Source: Roseibium polysiphoniae
Lineage (GTDB): Bacteria > Pseudomonadota > Alphaproteobacteria > Rhizobiales > Stappiaceae
NCBI RefSeq assembly: GCF_014842925.1
Contig: NZ_JACYXJ010000003.1
Location: 558,001-622,000 of the forward strand
DNA: 64,000 nt
Direction of reading: 5' to 3'
Part shown: in pieces, positions 1 to 8,531 of the stretch
How positions within the stretch are numbered: position 1 is the first letter of the stretch
Layout of the letters: every line of letters begins with the position of its first letter
Position numbers and translations under genes: made by a program
The notes under the pieces: model-generated
Database searches by the model: none
What the model was told of the DNA's origin: nothing
Seen by the model: only the letters and a program-made list of their open reading frames with translations

Positions 1-58
1 GCGGTGGCAGGTTGGGGCGGGGCGCCGAATAGTCGTAAAAGCTTACGTTGTGGCGGTA

Positions 59-1366
59 TCAGCTTGTCCCGAAGACACGCTTGAAGATCGTGTCCACGTG
101 CTTGGTGTGATAGCCCATGTCGAACTTTTCCTTGATGGCGTCTTCACCAAGGGCCGCGACCACTTCCTTGTCGGCGAGCAGCAGCTCCTGGAAGTCGAGA
201 CGCTCTTCCCAGACCTTCAAGGCGTTGCGCTGGACCATGGAGTAGGCATCTTCGCGCGACACGCCGGCCTGGGTCAGAGCCAAGAGGACCCGTTGTGACA
301 TCACCAGGCCCGGGAACTTGTTCATGTTCTCCAGCATGTTGTCCGGGAAAATCAGCATCTTGTCGATCACGCCGGTCAGGCGGTTGAGCGCAAAATCCAG
401 TGTCACTGTCGCGTCCGGACCAATGCTGCGCTCGACGGAGGAATGGGAAATGTCGCGTTCATGCCAGAGCGCTACATTTTCCATGGCCGGGACGACCGCC
501 ATGCGAACGAGGCGGGCGAGGCCGGTCAGGTTTTCCGTCAGAACCGGGTTCTTCTTGTGCGGCATCGCCGAGGAGCCCTTCTGGCCCATGGAGAAGAACT
601 CGGCGCCTTCCAGAACCTCGGTGCGCTGCATGTGGCGGATCTCGATGGCGACATTCTCGATCGAGGACGCGATGACGCCTAGGACGGCGAAGAACATGGC
701 GTGACGGTCGCGCGGGATCACTTGGGTCGAGATCGGCTCTGGCCGAAGCCCGAGTTTTTCGCAGACATGTTCTTCGACCCTGGGGTCGATATTGGCGAAG
801 GTGCCGACGGCGCCGGAGATGGCGCCTGTCGCGATTTCTTCGCGAGCCTGAACAAGGCGGGCCTTGTTGCGATCCATTTCAGCATAGAAGCGCGCGAAGG
901 TCAGACCCATGGTGGTGGGCTCAGCGTGGATACCATGGCTGCGGCCGACGCGGACTGTGTTCTTGTGCTCCATCGCGCGCTTTTTCAGCGCGGCAAGCAG
1001 GTTGTCCATGTCCTTCAGCAGGATGTCTGCCGCGCGCACGAGCTGAACGTTCAGACACGTGTCCAACACATCCGAAGAGGTCATGCCCTGATGAACAAAG
1101 CGGGCCTCGTCGCTGCCAACGTGTTCGGCCAGATGGGTCAGAAAGGCGATAACGTCATGCTTGGTGACAGCTTCGATCTCGTCGATCCGGGCGACGTCAA
1201 ACTCCACGTCCTTGGCTTTCCAGACCGCGTCTGCGTTCTCACGCGGAATGACACCGAGATCGGCCATGGCGTCGCAGGCATGGGCCTCGATCTCGTACCA
1301 GATGCGGAACTTGGTTTCCGGCGACCAGATGGCGACCATATCGGGGCGGGAATAACGCGGGATCAT
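59..1366 (-). CDS. purB: Adenylosuccinate lyase
   Basis: Cleaves SAICAR to AICAR and adenylosuccinate to AMP, both with release of fumarate, in cytosolic purine synthesis. The 435-residue product has the normal length and starts MIPRYSRPDM, typical of the short bacterial form. The fumarase/aspartase superfamily signature GSSAMPHKKNP lies at residues 264-274 and holds the flexible-loop catalytic serine. The GRSHGIHAEPT block at 141-151 carries active-site histidines, and QGMTSSD is at 93-99. It is the first gene in the window and reads toward its left edge. In many related genomes purB lies near rpe, which is 2.5 kb away here on the same strand. Identification is secure. Confidence 0.97.
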   Translation of the reverse strand: MIPRYSRPDMVAIWSPETKFRIWYEIEAHACDAMADLGVIPRENADAVWKAKDVEFDVARIDEIEAVTKHDVIAFLTHLAEHVGSDEARFVHQGMTSSDVLDTCLNVQLVRAADILLKDMDNLLAALKKRAMEHKNTVRVGRSHGIHAEPTTMGLTFARFYAEMDRNKARLVQAREEIATGAISGAVGTFANIDPRVEEHVCEKLGLRPEPISTQVIPRDRHAMFFAVLGVIASSIENVAIEIRHMQRTEVLEGAEFFSMGQKGSSAMPHKKNPVLTENLTGLARLVRMAVVPAMENVALWHERDISHSSVERSIGPDATVTLDFALNRLTGVIDKMLIFPDNMLENMNKFPGLVMSQRVLLALTQAGVSREDAYSMVQRNALKVWEERLDFQELLLADKEVVAALGEDAIKEKFDMGYHTKHVDTIFKRVFGTS

Positions 1367-1564
1367 CGCGGGTCCTCATTTTGGGGAGCTGTTGTGCGCG
1401 GTCTAGCAGGAAGTCGCGCCGTTCTCAATGGAGGAGGCAGGTGTTTCCAGATCCAGAGTAAGAACCGTTCGGCGCTGTTTTCCCGTGCTGGCGGTGCTAG
1501 GCTGAGGGCAATGGCCTCTGCGACCTGCTTCCCACCCATTTCTTTTGTTTTGACCAAGGCGATC

Positions 1565-2038
1565 ATGATGACAAGTTGGCGACCTGCCCAGAAAATTGTG
1601 GTGAAGGCGCTTGCCCTGATCCGACGTGGAGACGCGGTTCTGGCAGTCGAAATCACCAATGACGATGGAACCGTGAAGGGTGTGCGTCCACTTGGCGGCG
1701 GTGTCGAGTTTGGCGAGCGGTGGCAAGATGCGCTGTCACGAGAGTTCATGGAGGAGCTGGGCGCAGAGATCCATGTTTCCGGCGACCCTGTGGTTCTTGA
1801 GAATATCTATGCTCATCACGGTGACCGAGGGCACGAAATTGTTTTTCTCTCAGAGGCCAGGTTTGCAGATGAGGCGCTTTACGATCAGGCGGTGTTCGAA
1901 TTCCTTGAAAGCGATGAGACATTCGCCACGGCGAGATGGTTCAACCTGGCCGATCTCGATGCTGCGGGGCTCGACCTCTATCCGACAGGTTTGAAAGAGC
2001 ATCTGGAACGCGAGGAAGGTTCCCGGTCGCTCAAGTAG
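1565..2038 (+). CDS. Nudix hydrolase
   Basis: Predicted nucleoside-diphosphate-linked substrate hydrolase. The perfect Nudix box (G-x5-E-x7-R-E-U-x-E-E-x-G-U) spans about residues 45-67, with RE at 59-60 and EE at 63-64. The reading frame stays open far upstream, but that part is antisense to purB. I place the start at ATG 1565, because AAGG precedes it by a few bases and the conserved fold (KIVVKALALI) begins just after. That gives about 157 residues. The substrate cannot be told from sequence. The 3' end overlaps the convergent membrane-protein gene by 8 bases. A start at 1511 or 1568 is possible. Confidence 0.88.
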   Translation: MMTSWRPAQKIVVKALALIRRGDAVLAVEITNDDGTVKGVRPLGGGVEFGERWQDALSREFMEELGAEIHVSGDPVVLENIYAHHGDRGHEIVFLSEARFADEALYDQAVFEFLESDETFATARWFNLADLDAAGLDLYPTGLKEHLEREEGSRSLK

Positions 2039-2636
2039 TCCGGCTAGACCGAGCGTAATCCCAGGCTGCGGCGAAGAGCAGGGCGAGCCCCCAGGGCAGC
2101 AGAAGCTGCATGCCCTGAACGGTGAAGATATAGGCCGAGCTGGCGCCGGTCATGATGATCTCGACAAGCCTGTGCAAACTGCCGAATTCGCCATGCCATT
2201 GCGCGTAATAGGCGGAAAAGTGAAGGTAGTGGATGAATGCCGTCAGGCCGGCCGTTCCAACTGAAAGGCCGATGAAAAGGCTCGCGAAACGTGCGCTGGG
2301 CGTCTTGCGCCAACGGCAAATCAGACCGGCGAAACAGCGGGCGAAGATTGCGCCCAAAAAGCTCCCTGCGAGGAACATGAGCGCAACGGCAAGAGTGCGT
2401 CCGCTCAGCGCCTCGCCCTTTAGGAAGAGTTGAAGCCCGGCAAGTCCGCTGATCATCAAGCTCCAGGTGAGGGCAAACCCAAGAACAGATCCGGCAGGCG
2501 CAGTTCGTGCGCTTCGGCTTGTCTTTGACTTTGCCACGTACCCGCGTTTGCTCTGCCCATGCGTGACTGGCTCCGACGTGACTTCGGACGTCGTGGAGGA
2601 AGGCTCATGGGTCTGGACAGGGGCCGCTGCGATCAT
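2031..2636 (-). CDS. Hypothetical membrane protein
   Basis: Unrecognised 201-residue protein. The first ~45 residues are polar and rich in Ser, Thr and Lys/Arg. Four hydrophobic segments follow, near residues 50-71, 80-105, 117-137 and 168-192, consistent with a four-helix inner-membrane protein with a cytoplasmic tail. A basic RWRKTPSAR loop between helices 2 and 3 suggests a cytoplasmic loop. No catalytic motif is visible. It converges on the Nudix gene with an 8-base overlap. Function unknown. Confidence 0.65.
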   Translation of the reverse strand: MIAAAPVQTHEPSSTTSEVTSEPVTHGQSKRGYVAKSKTSRSARTAPAGSVLGFALTWSLMISGLAGLQLFLKGEALSGRTLAVALMFLAGSFLGAIFARCFAGLICRWRKTPSARFASLFIGLSVGTAGLTAFIHYLHFSAYYAQWHGEFGSLHRLVEIIMTGASSAYIFTVQGMQLLLPWGLALLFAAAWDYARSSRTT

Positions 2637-2863
2637 GAGCTGAACGCTAAAGCCAAAAGATTGAAAAACCTTTGGCAGGGCTGCTGGAGTGGAAAGGGCA
2701 TTTGGCTGCCAATTCGAAGAGTTGCATTTACCAAGTCTTCAGCGGAGGTGTGCTGAAACTTTCTCCGCGTGATCTGTCATTGTTTTCAAGAAGAAAGCAT
2801 TGTTCTGATGTCTTAACTCAGCAGAATGCAGATCGTGGATTGAGAAAGCGAACAGGAAGATAA

Positions 2864-3205
2864 ATGACGATTAAATCTATTGCTGCCGGTCTTTGCCTTT
2901 TTGCTCTGGCCGCATCGGGAAGCGCCCGGGCTGATGACGTGGATTTTGCCCGCTTCATGAAATATCCGGCTGGTGCCTCCGGCATTGCTGCGGCCATCGG
3001 CGGCCTCGGCAACTGCGATACGCCGCTGTGGTGGGGCTATGCCTATGACGAAGCCAAGGGCGAGGAAAACAAGGATCATCTCTTTTTCGCCTGCCAGTTT
3101 TATGACCGGGTCGAAGAGGACATGTTCGACAAGAGCGTCGTCGCAAAGTTCGTTTTCTGGGACGACAAGCTGGTGCAGCTGGAAAGCCTGACCTACCTGC
3201 CGTAA
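2864..3205 (+). CDS. Small secreted hypothetical protein
   Basis: Unrecognised 113-residue protein. The N-terminus has a classical signal peptide: positive start (MTIK), hydrophobic core (AAGLCLFALAASG), and a likely cleavage after SARA, around residue 23. The mature part is acidic, aromatic-rich and about 90 residues long, with two cysteines (in GNCDTP and FFACQF) that could form a disulfide in the periplasm. The start ATG at 2864 follows the purine-rich stretch ACAGGAAGATAA. It converges on the YitT gene. No family function is inferred. Confidence 0.7.
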   Translation: MTIKSIAAGLCLFALAASGSARADDVDFARFMKYPAGASGIAAAIGGLGNCDTPLWWGYAYDEAKGEENKDHLFFACQFYDRVEEDMFDKSVVAKFVFWDDKLVQLESLTYLP

Positions 3206-3214
3206 GCGGCCTCG

Positions 3215-3838
3215 TCACCTGGCGATATAGCGGTCCCGGCGATGATTGAAGGCGATGATGCCGTTCAGAATGATCGAACCGGCGACCGACCAGGCAACCA
3301 CTTGCCAGGGGAAGAAGAACAGCGCTGCGGCAAAGATCAGCGCATCCGTGATCTGTTGGACGTAGCCGGCCCGAAAACCGGTTGCGTCCTGGACCATCAG
3401 GGACACTGCGCCGAGCCCGCCAAGGCTCCCCTGATGCCGGATGATCGCCAGAATGCCGAAGCCTGCCAGCGTGCCAAAAGCCAGGACGCCGAGAAGCGGA
3501 TCGAGATGGTCAAACTGAACCGCTGGCTTGATCAGCTCGACGACGACGGACAGTGCAGTGACGCAGAGCACCGACTTGATCGTGAACTCCAGACCCAGAC
3601 GCTTGTAGGCAAACCAGTAAAACGGCAGGTTCACCGCGAAAAAAGCGACCCCGAAGCTGATGTCCAGCGTATAGGAAAGCAGCAGGGCAAGGCCGGCTGT
3701 CTGACCCGTCAGAAACCCGAGATGGGCCAGAAACACCACGCCGAGAGCGCAGGCAAAGACGCCAATGGAAAGGCCCTGAGCGTCTTCCCAAACAGAGTGG
3801 CGCATTGTCTTGTCATCTCGTTCGGCACTGGCGGACAT
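3215..3838 (-). CDS. YitT family membrane protein
   Basis: The 207-residue polytopic protein resembles the YitT (DUF161) family, whose function is not established. About five to six hydrophobic segments are visible (for example residues 21-45, 50-74, 85-105, 115-135 and 165-195). The glycine-rich HQGSLGGLGAVSLMVQ segment matches the conserved GGxxG region of the family. It is short compared with the roughly 280-residue Gram-positive YitT proteins and lacks their C-terminal cytoplasmic DUF2179 domain, as is usual in Proteobacteria. It lies downstream of rpe on the same strand with a gap of about 90 bases. Confidence 0.8.
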   Translation of the reverse strand: MSASAERDDKTMRHSVWEDAQGLSIGVFACALGVVFLAHLGFLTGQTAGLALLLSYTLDISFGVAFFAVNLPFYWFAYKRLGLEFTIKSVLCVTALSVVVELIKPAVQFDHLDPLLGVLAFGTLAGFGILAIIRHQGSLGGLGAVSLMVQDATGFRAGYVQQITDALIFAAALFFFPWQVVAWSVAGSIILNGIIAFNHRRDRYIAR

Positions 3839-3931
3839 CTGTTCTCACTTGCGAAATCAACCGGCGTGGCATTTGCCTAACGCCATATTCCGCAAGAGCT
3901 TAGGAGATGCTGCGCCGCAACGCCAGAGGCG

Positions 3932-4603
3932 CTATGCCTCTTGAGCCGCCTTACGGATTGCCGCAATGTTCGCGCCGTAGCTGTCGATCGTGCCGCCTTT
4001 GAAGACCGCCGAGCCTGCAACCAGCACATTTGCGCCAGCCGCTGCAACGAGGGGAGCTGTTTCGGGGGTGACGCCACCGTCAATCTCGATATCGATCGGG
4101 CGGTCACCGATCATGTCCTTGACCTTGCGAGTCTTCTCGACCATGGCGTGGATGAATTTCTGGCCGCCGAAGCCGGGGTTGACCGTCATGATCAGGACCA
4201 GGTCGAGCCGATCGAGCACATACTCCAGAACGCTTTCTGGTGTGTGCGGATTGAGCGAGACACCGGCTTTCTTTCCAAGGTTCCTGATGGCCTGCAGCGA
4301 GCGGTCCAGGTGTTTGGTCGCTTCCGCATGAACCGTGATGATGTCTGAGCCGGCCTTGGCGAAGGCTTCCAGATAGGGATCGCAAGGTTCGATCATCAGA
4401 TGGGTGTCGAAGATCTTGTCGCTGTGCGGGCGCAGTGACTTGATGACATCTGGACCAAAGGTGATGTTCGGCACGAAGTGCCCGTCCATGACATCCAGGT
4501 GAATCCAGTCTGCCCCGGCTTCAGCCACGTCTCTTACTTCCTGTCCAAGCTTGGAGAAGTCAGAGGCAAGGATCGAAGAGGCAATCAGGATGTCGCGGCT
4601 CAT
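3932..4603 (-). CDS. rpe: Ribulose-phosphate 3-epimerase
   Basis: Interconverts ribulose 5-phosphate and xylulose 5-phosphate in the pentose phosphate and Calvin pathways. The 223-residue TIM barrel shows the family motifs [12 protein letters not shown] (about 8-19), [19 protein letters not shown] (33-51, with the metal-binding His and catalytic Asp), [12 protein letters not shown] (about 139-150), and [10 protein letters not shown] near residue 175 with the second catalytic Asp. Length is normal. It sits in a minus-strand run after the DUF2259 gene. Confidence 0.97.
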   Translation of the reverse strand: MSRDILIASSILASDFSKLGQEVRDVAEAGADWIHLDVMDGHFVPNITFGPDVIKSLRPHSDKIFDTHLMIEPCDPYLEAFAKAGSDIITVHAEATKHLDRSLQAIRNLGKKAGVSLNPHTPESVLEYVLDRLDLVLIMTVNPGFGGQKFIHAMVEKTRKVKDMIGDRPIDIEIDGGVTPETAPLVAAAGANVLVAGSAVFKGGTIDSYGANIAAIRKAAQEA

Positions 4604-4693
4604 AGTCGGCTCCAGGTTGAATTGGTCCGCCGGGCGCTATCACGGGCCGGGAAGGTGAGCAAGTCTGAGGCAGCGCTTGAATCGGTTTAACCG

Positions 4694-5437
4694 TCAAAAC
4701 TGGCCGGTTATGGCGAGATAACGTCCGTCTGGACCTTCAAAACCGTGGGTTTCCATGAGCACAAGCACGGCGAAGACCGGCGGGCGGGCCGCGGGGTAGT
4801 AGGTGATCGCCCGCTCGATGCGGTAGCGCAGGGGGCAGCCACGGCTTGAGGGCAGGGATGTGTCGTCGTTCAACACGCGCTCCGAACCCTCAAAGCTCAA
4901 GGTAAGTCGGAAGCCGCGCGTATCAGCGCCATAGCTTGCGCAGTCTCCGGAGGGCAGGGGATATTCTTCAAGGGAGAACTGCATGGGGTTGTCGGCGGGC
5001 GGTACGATCAGCCGCGGATTGACGGTGAGCTGGTGTGGATCGCTGCCGATCTCGGTGACCGGATTGTGGCCAACGGTTCGGCCCCTTCCGGAAATACGGC
5101 TGTTGGCGAGTGTCTCCACCGCGCGGCTCAGGTTTTTCTCGCGGGTGGCGTCAAGCTTTTCATCGGGCACCTCATAGGCGACGTCGATTTCCTCCTTGAG
5201 CCGAAAGGGCGAGGGCTTGAACCAGCTGTCGGTTGGCACGTCGATGACGAAAATGTCCGAATAGGGAACGCCCGAGCCTGCCTGAACGCCATATTGTTCA
5301 AAGGCAAAACGAAAGCCTTCATCGGAAAATCCGAGGATTTCCACATCGGCGTAGTCGCCGGCAACTGCGACCGGTGTGGCTGCCAGCAGCAAGACGGCCT
5401 GGCACGCCAGACCGCGAAGATGGGTGAGAAAAGCCAT
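4694..5437 (-). CDS. DUF2259 secreted protein
   Basis: The 247-residue predicted periplasmic protein has a signal peptide (residues 1-26, cleaved after VAVAG or just before). The opening of the mature domain, DYADVEILGFSDEGFRFAFEQYGVQ, resembles the DUF2259 family of predicted secreted proteins, where a 'ILGFSxDGxYFAFEQYG' start is characteristic. No biochemical role is known to me. It lies 90 bases upstream of rpe on the same strand and may be co-transcribed with it. Two cysteines (in SGDCAS and SRGCPL) could form a disulfide. Confidence 0.8.
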   Translation of the reverse strand: MAFLTHLRGLACQAVLLLAATPVAVAGDYADVEILGFSDEGFRFAFEQYGVQAGSGVPYSDIFVIDVPTDSWFKPSPFRLKEEIDVAYEVPDEKLDATREKNLSRAVETLANSRISGRGRTVGHNPVTEIGSDPHQLTVNPRLIVPPADNPMQFSLEEYPLPSGDCASYGADTRGFRLTLSFEGSERVLNDDTSLPSSRGCPLRYRIERAITYYPAARPPVFAVLVLMETHGFEGPDGRYLAITGQF

Positions 5438-5523
5438 TCCTGAAACTCCACCGAAGTTGCGCCAGACCGAATGATCCCAGGCCAGATAACCTCGGGGTAT
5501 TTAAGCCTATTGCGGCGCTGACG

Positions 5524-6498
5524 TCAGGAGTTTTCGAGCTGTTTTTTTTCCGGCTTGGCGATCAGCCGACGGACAAGAGGCTTCAGGATCATCGGAAGCA
5601 TGTAGATCGGCAATTGTCCGAGGGCGAACCAGAGCCAGGTGAGTTCCGGCAGAGAGCCGCCGAGTGCGGCAACCATCAGGCCCATGTTCCTATTGCCGGC
5701 CGAATGGGCGATGGCAAAGGCGTCTGCCCTGTCGACCCTGTAGAAGACCAGCATGGCGATGCCAATCTGAAAGAAGGCGACGACGAAGGTCAGCGCTGCG
5801 ATGGCAAATGTCAGGCCGGGACGCGTAGCAAAACTTGCGGCCACGCCATCCATGGCCGCGACGGCAAAAAACAGCAGTACCAGCACATTCAAGCCATCGA
5901 TATTGGACTTGCCGGCGACGATGCGAGCCGAACCGACGACCTTGCGGATCACAGTTGCCACAAGGAGAGAACCGCCGAGCAGAGTGCCCAGGCTGAGGGC
6001 AAGGCCGAGGCTGTCGAGATCTAGCGCGTCCCCGATCATCAGCTCTGCCATGAAGGGAGCCGTCAGAGGGGTGAGAACCGTGGAGGCGATCAGTATGGTC
6101 AGGCTCAGGGCGCCGTTCAGCCCCATGAGATAGATGAAGGCCGGCGCGGACATGACTGGCGGCGCTGCGCTGACGATGAAGATCGTCAGGATCACCTGTG
6201 GATCGAGTGTTTCGCCGCCGAAAAGCGCAAGCGCCGCCGCTGCGAACAGGGGAACGGCAATCATGATCCAGCAGCTTGCCAGAATGAAGATGACCGGGCG
6301 CTTTGATCTCTGCCGGACAGCGTCGGGGTCGACCCTGAGAAACGCCAACACCAGCAAGGCGAAAACCGCCTCGGTGATGAAGGGCCGCGCATAGGCCGAC
6401 AGGAACGGCAATGTCATGCCGATCAGAATGCTGGCCGTGAGGGCAAGCGTGCCGCGCTGACCGATCCAGCCGAGGGCCGACATCGCAGATCTGATCAT
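5524..6498 (-). CDS. BASS-like (bile acid:sodium symporter fold) transporter
   Basis: The 324-residue protein has about nine to ten hydrophobic segments across its length and a short basic C-terminal tail (KPEKKQLENS). The motif AHSAGNRNMGLMVAALGG near residue 270 matches the BASS-family signature GNRN-(x)-AL in the second half of the fold. The first half has SAAPPVMSAPAFIYLMGLNG, corresponding to the crossover-helix region. The substrate is unknown; family members move organic anions with sodium. It diverges from the FAD oxidoreductase gene at 6628. Confidence 0.75.
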   Translation of the reverse strand: MIRSAMSALGWIGQRGTLALTASILIGMTLPFLSAYARPFITEAVFALLVLAFLRVDPDAVRQRSKRPVIFILASCWIMIAVPLFAAAALALFGGETLDPQVILTIFIVSAAPPVMSAPAFIYLMGLNGALSLTILIASTVLTPLTAPFMAELMIGDALDLDSLGLALSLGTLLGGSLLVATVIRKVVGSARIVAGKSNIDGLNVLVLLFFAVAAMDGVAASFATRPGLTFAIAALTFVVAFFQIGIAMLVFYRVDRADAFAIAHSAGNRNMGLMVAALGGSLPELTWLWFALGQLPIYMLPMILKPLVRRLIAKPEKKQLENS

Positions 6499-6627
6499 AA
6501 CCGGTGTGCTCCCGAAAGCAGGGCAGGCGAGGAAGGTCTGATTTGGCGGCCGAACCGCTTTTATCAGATTGTTGATTTAAGCCATTGTAGGGTAAGAGCA
6601 AAGAGGGGTCTTTTCCAAGGGGCAGAT

Positions 6628-7875
6628 TTGCAGCAGGTCGACGTCATTGTTCTGGGTGCCGGAATTGTCGGTGTTTCGACCGCTGTCCATCTTCGCCAGC
6701 GAGGGCTGCAGGTTGCGCTGATCGACCGGCGCCATCCAGGCGAGGAGACATCGCATGGCAACGCCGGCCTGATTGCAAGGAACGGCTTTTGCCCGGCCCG
6801 TTTTTCGAACCGGGCCGCCGATCTGGCCGATATTGCGATCAAGCAGTCGACCGCAGTCCACTATGATCTGGGCGCAGTCTTTCGAATGATCCCCTGGTTT
6901 CGGCGTTTCGCGCAGCACAGCGGCGCCCAAGGGATGCAGCGTTACGCCCGCACCATGGCACCGCTGCGCGAACTGGCGGTGAAAGAGCACCGGGCTCTGT
7001 CCATGGTGTCCAATGGCGAACGGTTTTACCGCAAAAGCGGCTGGCTGCAGGTCTATCGGTCAGAAGCCAGCTTCCGTGCGGACGAGCGTGAAAGGCACTA
7101 TGCCCGCATTTTCGGCGTCGATTATCGGGAACTGTCTGGCGGTGATGTGAATACGGTCGAACCAGGCCTGAAGGCGGACGCGCTTTTGGGTGTGTTCTGG
7201 CCGGAAAGCGAATCGGTCACAAATCCGTCCGGTGTGGTCGAGGCCTTGTGGCGCTATTTCATTCAGGAAGGCGGGCTTTATTTCACCGGCGAGGCAGCGG
7301 CGCTTGAACAGCGGCGGTCTGGATGGCGGATCTCAACGCCGCGCAAGGAATTGACGGCAAAGCAGGTGGTCGTTGCGCTCGGTCCCTGGTCCGCCGACTT
7401 TGCCTCTAAACTCGGCGACCGATTTCCCCTTGCTGTGACGCGGGGCTATCTTCAGCACTATCGCCCCAGGTCAGGGGCTTCGCTTTCCCGTCCGGTGATG
7501 GATGTGGACCACGGCTATGTGTTGACGCCGATGGAGCAGGGCATTCGTTTGACGACGGGCATGGAGATTGCCGAGCGCGATGCACCCGCCAATCCCGTGC
7601 AGCTTCTGCGCGCGGGCAAACGGGCCGAAGATATCTTCCCGCTCGGCCAGCCGGTTCCCGGAGGGCTGTGGATGGGAAGTCGGCCGCACCTGCCCGACTC
7701 CCTGCCGGTGATCGGCTCTTCGCTCTCCCGGCCAGGCCTTTGGTACAATTTCGGCCATGGGGCTTCGGGGTTCGGTCTTGGCCCTCTCAGTGGCCGTCTG
7801 CTTGCCGATTTGATCACGGAGCGTGATCCGGGCCTCGACATGTTGCCGCTTTCACCGCTTCGTTTTCTGGCCTAA
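6628..7875 (+). CDS. FAD-dependent amino-acid oxidoreductase (DAO/DadA-like)
   Basis: The 415-residue DAO-superfamily protein has an N-terminal FAD-binding motif VLGAGIVGVSTA (residues 7-18) followed by IDRRHPGEETSHGNAG, the pattern typical of D-amino-acid dehydrogenases (DadA). The C-terminal block WYNFGHGASGFGLGPLSGRLLADLI is the second FAD-contact region. The likely role is oxidative deamination of D-amino acids or a related amine to a 2-oxo acid, feeding electrons to quinone. The start is TTG at 6628, preceded by AAGGGG; no ATG fits. It lies next to an Lrp/AsnC regulator and an IOR enzyme that could consume the oxo acid. Substrate is inference. Confidence 0.85.
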   Translation: MQQVDVIVLGAGIVGVSTAVHLRQRGLQVALIDRRHPGEETSHGNAGLIARNGFCPARFSNRAADLADIAIKQSTAVHYDLGAVFRMIPWFRRFAQHSGAQGMQRYARTMAPLRELAVKEHRALSMVSNGERFYRKSGWLQVYRSEASFRADERERHYARIFGVDYRELSGGDVNTVEPGLKADALLGVFWPESESVTNPSGVVEALWRYFIQEGGLYFTGEAAALEQRRSGWRISTPRKELTAKQVVVALGPWSADFASKLGDRFPLAVTRGYLQHYRPRSGASLSRPVMDVDHGYVLTPMEQGIRLTTGMEIAERDAPANPVQLLRAGKRAEDIFPLGQPVPGGLWMGSRPHLPDSLPVIGSSLSRPGLWYNFGHGASGFGLGPLSGRLLADLITERDPGLDMLPLSPLRFLA

Positions 7876-7905
7876 GCGTCCTGCCGTTTCGGCGCGGCGC
7901 TTCCT

Positions 7906-8385
7906 TTAGCTTTCGCGCAGGGGCAGGGCGACGGTATCCTTGACCGTGTTTACGACGATGCGCGACTGAACATCTGAGACCAGCGTGTTGTCGAGCAGCT
8001 TCAGGCGCAGGAAATTGTCATAGGTCTTGATGTCATCGGTCACCACCTTGATCAGATAGTCGACCGCGCCGGTGATTCTTTCGCAGGTCACAACCTCCGG
8101 CCAATGGTGGACCAGCTTGTCAAAGGTCTCCATATTTTCGCGGCTCGGAACCGCCAATTTCACGAAGGAATAGGCCACGAAACCAAGGCCGACCGATTCG
8201 CGGTCGATTATCGCTGTGATTTGGCGAATAATACCTTGTTCCTTGAGCTTCTTGATTCGACGCCAGCAGGGTGTTTGGCTCATGCCCGCTTCCTTGGCGA
8301 TTTCGGCAATGGAGAGCGAAGCGTCCCTCTGCAGGACGCGCAAAACCCGAATATCGGATGGATCGAGAATATTTTTTTCGGCCAT
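7906..8385 (-). CDS. Lrp/AsnC family transcriptional regulator
   Basis: The 159-residue protein has an N-terminal winged helix-turn-helix (LDPSDIRVLRVLQRDASLSIAEIAKEAGMSQTPCWRR region, about residues 7-45) and a C-terminal RAM ligand-binding domain (GAVDYLIKVVTDD at about 103-115). Length fits single-domain Lrp/AsnC regulators, which bind amino acids and form octamers. It diverges from the large IOR gene and converges on the DadA-like gene, so it probably controls one or both. An inverted repeat lies just upstream of its start (8398-8416). Confidence 0.93.
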   Translation of the reverse strand: MAEKNILDPSDIRVLRVLQRDASLSIAEIAKEAGMSQTPCWRRIKKLKEQGIIRQITAIIDRESVGLGFVAYSFVKLAVPSRENMETFDKLVHHWPEVVTCERITGAVDYLIKVVTDDIKTYDNFLRLKLLDNTLVSDVQSRIVVNTVKDTVALPLRES

Positions 8386-8397
8386 TGGTCCAACTGG

Positions 8398-8416
8398 AAA
8401 TAAAACTGCGTTATTT
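8398..8416. promoter_or_regulatory. Candidate Lrp/AsnC operator
   Basis: Inverted repeat AAATAA-N7-TTATTT in an AT-rich patch only 12 bases upstream of the regulator start codon, in the divergent region shared with the IOR gene. Lrp-family sites are AT-rich imperfect dyads, and autoregulation from the divergent region is the usual arrangement. The assignment is positional inference. Confidence 0.35.
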
Positions 8417-8531
8417 TGGTTCTAAGTGGTGACGATAGCACAGAAATCGCGACGTAGAAGGATGATATTGATCGAGAGGTAGAGGGCTGTTTCGCGGCTC
8501 GCTGTTTTTGAGTGGAGAGGAGGAACGTCGA

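Noticed and set aside
701..1564. N-terminal extension of the Nudix frame
   Set aside because: This part of the open frame lies antisense to purB or in the intergenic leader and has no homology or ribosome site; the Nudix domain starts after 1565.
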